Source of the DNA: Bifidobacterium pseudolongum subsp. globosum
Lineage (GTDB): Bacteria > Actinomycetota > Actinomycetes > Actinomycetales > Bifidobacteriaceae
Direction: 5' to 3'
DNA: 64,000 bases
Assembly: GCF_000741295.1 (NCBI RefSeq)
Contig: NZ_JGZG01000006.1
Location: 1-64,000 of the forward strand
Shown: positions 61,901 through 64,000 of the stretch, piece by piece
Layout: each line of letters begins with the position of its first letter
How positions within the stretch are numbered: the first letter of the stretch is position 1
The notes under the pieces: model-generated
Databases searched by the model: none
What the model saw: only the letters and a program-made list of their open reading frames with translations
What the model was told of the DNA's origin: nothing
Made by a program: the position numbers and the translations under genes

Positions 61901-64000
61901 CGGGGGCGAGTACGTCAACTTTCCCGGCGCCGTACTCACCGACACCTTCCAAATGAGTGAAACCGATGACGACCAACCTACATTAGAGGCCCTTGACGAG
62001 AATACGACGCGAATACAGGAACAATTAGATACACCTATTCGTATCATTGTCGGGAATCCACCCTATCGCGCGGGAGACAAGGAACGTCTAGGCAATCAAA
62101 ATGTCAAGTACGAGACTTTGGATGAACACATCGAACAAACGTATACGGCAAAAGCGGATGCGAACTATAAAAGGTCTTTGTACGATAGTTACATCCGGGC
62201 TTTCCGATGGGCTTCGGACCGAATCAAGGAAAAGGGCATCATTTGCTTCGTCTCCAACGGAGGATGGCTTACCAGCGCCTCCGGAGCTGGCGTGCGGCGC
62301 TCCTTCGTTGAAGAATTCAATTCCATTTACGTCTACAACCTACGAGGCAACCAACGTACGCAAGGTGAGGAGTCACGGAAGGAAGGCGGAAAAATATTCG
62401 ATTCCGGATCCCGTGCAACCATTGCCATCACGATGCTGGTGAAGAACCCAGCCTCCGAAGAGCACGGCGTGATCCACTACAAGGACATCGGCGATTACCT
62501 CAGCCGCGAGGAGAAACTCGACATCCTCAAAAACGCAGTAGTCGAGGATCCCGAATGGGAGATACTCACGCCAGATGAGCATGGAGACTGGTTGAACCAA
62601 CGTGATGACTCCTACCAAAACTTTATCCCAATGGGTGTTTTGAAGGGTGGCAAAAAACTCGGAACCGGATTATTCACGATGTGGTCAATGGGGGTGGCGA
62701 CTAACCGTGATGCTTGGGTTACTGATTTCTCTGTCGCGCGACTCAAGGACAGGATGAGCGCGCTTGTTGAGGACATCAATGCAGCTTCCAAGGCGTACAA
62801 GGATGATCGTCAGCCTTTGCCCCAAGATTTTGCACGATATAGTTGGACTCGACGCGTGCAGAATTATGCGGAACGTGGTGTGGAGATTCCCTTCAATCCC
62901 AATGGTTTTACGTTATATATGTATCGCCCGTTCTGTAAGGAATATGTGTACTTTGATAAATACATGAACGAAATGACGCTCCAGCAACCCCGAATTTTCC
63001 CGCTCGAGGATGCGAGCGGGCGAAAGGACGTACCAGCAACCCCTAGTTCATCCTCTTTGCCTGAAAACGAAGAGACTGAAAATTCGGCGAACGAAATGAC
63101 GTACCAGCAAAGTTGTACTCCTTGCTTTGAAAACAAGGTGATAACTATTGGTGAGCGCGGTGTAATCATTTCGGATTTACTTCCAGATTTGGAACTGAAT
63201 CACCACGGCCAGTGTTTCCCTCTGTACTGGTATGAGCGGATCGAGGTCGACGTTCCGGCAGATGATGCGCAAGGTGCGTTGTTTGAGGATCCCAACGCTC
63301 CGGAAGCCAAGCAGTCGTTGCTCGATCTGGGTGATAAGATGACGCGGAAGAAGACGCAGTATGTACGTCACGACGCGATCACCGATACTGGGCTGCAGGT
63401 GTTCCGTGAAGCGTATCCGGGCATGCGCATCAGCAAGGAGGACATCTTCTATTACGTGTATGGCGTCCTGCATTCGCCGGAATACCGCACGCGCTTCGAG
63501 AATAACCTGGACAGGGAATTGCCGCGTATCCCGTTGGCGAAGGATTTCAAGGCGTTCATGAAGGCTGGCAGGGAACTGGCCCAACTGCATTTGGACTATG
63601 AGCATGTGGAACCCTATCCGGTCGTCGAGGTCGGTGACAGCGTGAATCCAGGTCATACGGAGAAGATGCGGTATCCGAACAAAATCAAGGATCCACAGTC
63701 CGGAAAGAGTATCAAGGATCCGACGGTCTTGCAGGTCGCGGAACGACTGACCTTCCAGGAGATCCCCGCGCGGGCGTACCAGTATGTTGTGAACGGCAAG
63801 AGCGCGCTTGATTGGATCATCGACCGCTATCAGGTACGTACTGATAAGAAGACCGGCATCGTCAATGATCCCAATACATACTCCGACGATCCGCGCTACA
63901 TCGTCGATCTTGTGCGCAAGGTCATTACGGTGAGCCTGCGCACGCTGGACATCGTGGACTCCCTGCCCCCACTGGAGGAACTGCCGAAGCCGGACAACTG
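58953..64000 (+). CDS. Single-chain type ISP-like restriction-modification enzyme (runs to the right edge)
   Basis: 1682 codons are visible; the last full codon is followed by TG, so the stop may lie just at the edge. Domain order: Mrr-like nuclease (TGIDLVALDE near 63, IQAKCY near 79); SF2 helicase/translocase (ACGTGKT near 193, IICDEAHRTTG near 317, QSVGRVMRRA near 590); helical coupler; N6-adenine methyltransferase (LDGFAGTGTY near 926, NPPY at 1035-1038); and a C-terminal target-recognition domain. This is the LlaGI/LlaBIII layout: one protein methylates its site, or translocates DNA and cuts between opposing sites. TTGGAGGACC before the ATG is a strong ribosome site. From about 61960 the sequence becomes clearly AT-richer, and an unusual repeat occurs at 62967-63135. 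All motifs are intact, so it should be active. Confidence 0.92.
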   Translation, partial: MSNVEELFARIVAESVDKREQGTRFERLVQWFLSNDPSWLERVSRVWLWDDAPEELRKGHADTGIDLVALDEDGSYWAIQAKCYTGKKLSERDVSTFFMNALADRHYGHYMIADTAPSVTKTFENYMNDYPDRDIVRLDLDTMRHANLDWDAFEAGSRSGARRTYDPRPHQVEAIDAVKRELADHDRCSLVMACGTGKTLTALRLCEQYPGTGGTVLFLAPSISLVSQSMRDWVNQTRGRINVYVVCSDAKASKVSEEAYGQLSDIPFPATTNAQTVANRFRPKADALNVVFSTYQSIDVIHQAQELGLSGFDLIICDEAHRTTGVMDGEGAFQRVHDNDFIHGAKRLYMTATPRIYGEGAKNKAADGAVEIASMDDERVYGRVAYRLTFGKAVAAGLLTDYKIVIMQVGEDQMGRAMQEAYSRENAPIPLSDAAKFVGCWKAMFDRRHSTSVADLATRGRHAETTVGDDESNRVLHHAIAFAASIKDSKRLTDKFQTVIDDYTESLEDTSENAATIHANNVVTVDIKHVDGTMDAQTRADRLDWLSADTPANECRILSNARCLAEGIDVPDLDAVIYLSARKSKVDIIQSVGRVMRRAPGKQYGYIIIPVVVPLGGDPDKILSSGAYETVWQVVRALRSHDERLEAIINAASLGDTEALRRIVEVEVLDENRLRLNRRKTRATSRIGAADHIGDAGQEPIELGTDAVEDVQGELDYELAEMAKAINAQIVRKCGTKIYWGEWTDDIAHIAAARAEQIAQIVQNGPARDAFDRYLQGLRDSLNPGYEETQAITVLAQHEITKPIFETLFTDRAVIDNNPVMHALDTVMDELYTAGLPKSIDDPTLRDLYSSVKIAAMQLTTDTAKQNLIKEIYNEFFTKVFKDTANELGIVYTPVEVVDAQLHMVQRALTREFGQSLGDHGVHVLDGFAGTGTYICRLIEDTSLIPDGQLEYKYMHDLHSNEIVPLAATIMDINIEQSYHLRHGGEYVNFPGAVLTDTFQMSETDDDQPTLEALDENTTRIQEQLDTPIRIIVGNPPYRAGDKERLGNQNVKYETLDEHIEQTYTAKADANYKRSLYDSYIRAFRWASDRIKEKGIICFVSNGGWLTSASGAGVRRSFVEEFNSIYVYNLRGNQRTQGEESRKEGGKIFDSGSRATIAITMLVKNPASEEHGVIHYKDIGDYLSREEKLDILKNAVVEDPEWEILTPDEHGDWLNQRDDSYQNFIPMGVLKGGKKLGTGLFTMWSMGVATNRDAWVTDFSVARLKDRMSALVEDINAASKAYKDDRQPLPQDFARYSWTRRVQNYAERGVEIPFNPNGFTLYMYRPFCKEYVYFDKYMNEMTLQQPRIFPLEDASGRKDVPATPSSSSLPENEETENSANEMTYQQSCTPCFENKVITIGERGVIISDLLPDLELNHHGQCFPLYWYERIEVDVPADDAQGALFEDPNAPEAKQSLLDLGDKMTRKKTQYVRHDAITDTGLQVFREAYPGMRISKEDIFYYVYGVLHSPEYRTRFENNLDRELPRIPLAKDFKAFMKAGRELAQLHLDYEHVEPYPVVEVGDSVNPGHTEKMRYPNKIKDPQSGKSIKDPTVLQVAERLTFQEIPARAYQYVVNGKSALDWIIDRYQVRTDKKTGIVNDPNTYSDDPRYIVDLVRKVITVSLRTLDIVDSLPPLEELPKPDN
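62967..63135 (+). repeat. Internal repeats inside the target-recognition part of the restriction enzyme gene
   Basis: A GACGNNCCAGCAA core occurs at 62975, 63027 and 63098 (spacings 52 and 71). The outer copies match over 21 bases (62967-62987 and 63090-63110, 19 identical). After the second and third copies, similar TTTGCCTGAAAACGA-like ends also align, which points to an old tandem duplication. A perfect 8-bp hairpin (CCCGCTCG/CGAGCGGG, 62999-63020) lies within. Confidence 0.6.

Noticed and set aside
62999-63020. Intrinsic terminator inside the restriction enzyme gene
   Set aside because: The stem is not followed by a T tract and the frame continues with intact sequence on both sides.

Overview
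The window reads as one continuous piece of chromosome from a high-GC Gram-positive anaerobe, most likely a Bifidobacterium. The evidence is the kinase - FN3 protein - MoxR ATPase - DUF58 - transglutaminase-like operon typical of that genus, a class III (oxygen-sensitive) ribonucleotide reductase, an AdnAB-like two-subunit helicase-nuclease, strongly GC-rich third codon positions, and a mixture of Shine-Dalgarno-led and leaderless starts. The species cannot be fixed by eye. Most gene-sized open frames on the opposite strand are shadows of GC-rich genes and were discarded.

Layout. 1-12119 (minus strand): an envelope/signalling operon, transcribed kinase first, then a 2007-residue FN3 surface protein, a MoxR ATPase, a DUF58 protein and a transglutaminase-like membrane protein cut by the left edge. 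The transglutaminase domain has lost all three catalytic residues. 12339-22756 (plus): two large helicase-nuclease subunits, then an overlapping acetyltransferase/MFS pair, then a degenerate tandem repeat. 23165-32288 (plus): housekeeping genes dapB, dapA, rnj, pepN, glmM and def, mostly separated by strong hairpin terminators, with a small gene upstream of glmM broken by one amber codon. 32607-39047 (plus): a four-gene operon between two terminators that encodes an Ntn-hydrolase, a PepC-type aminopeptidase, an APC permease with a long tail and a cytosolic S10 carboxypeptidase. 39063-44897: an unknown protein, a Gfo/Idh/MocA oxidoreductase, an aminotransferase, a Ppx/GppA phosphatase and a DUF4391 protein next to tRNA-Arg(CCT). 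45267-51555: an endonuclease/exonuclease/phosphatase protein, exonuclease VII (xseA, xseB) and nrdD-nrdG behind two NrdR-like boxes. 51569-58816: a membrane-anchored helical protein, a 1572-residue multidomain 2-hydroxyacyl-CoA dehydratase-activase-like protein and a plant-type glutamate-cysteine ligase homologue. 58953-64000: a single-chain type ISP-like restriction-modification enzyme, open at the right edge, with an AT-rich target-recognition part and internal repeats.

How they work together. The left operon couples a membrane Ser/Thr kinase to a giant extracellular protein and to a MoxR/DUF58/transglutaminase-like module, which suggests an envelope assembly or sensing machine in which the transglutaminase fold is structural. 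The 32.6-39.0 kb operon looks like import and two-ended breakdown of peptides or acylated amino acids in the cytosol. nrdD/nrdG and the activase-like protein reflect anaerobic radical and iron-sulfur chemistry. The terminal restriction enzyme is the clearest accessory gene.
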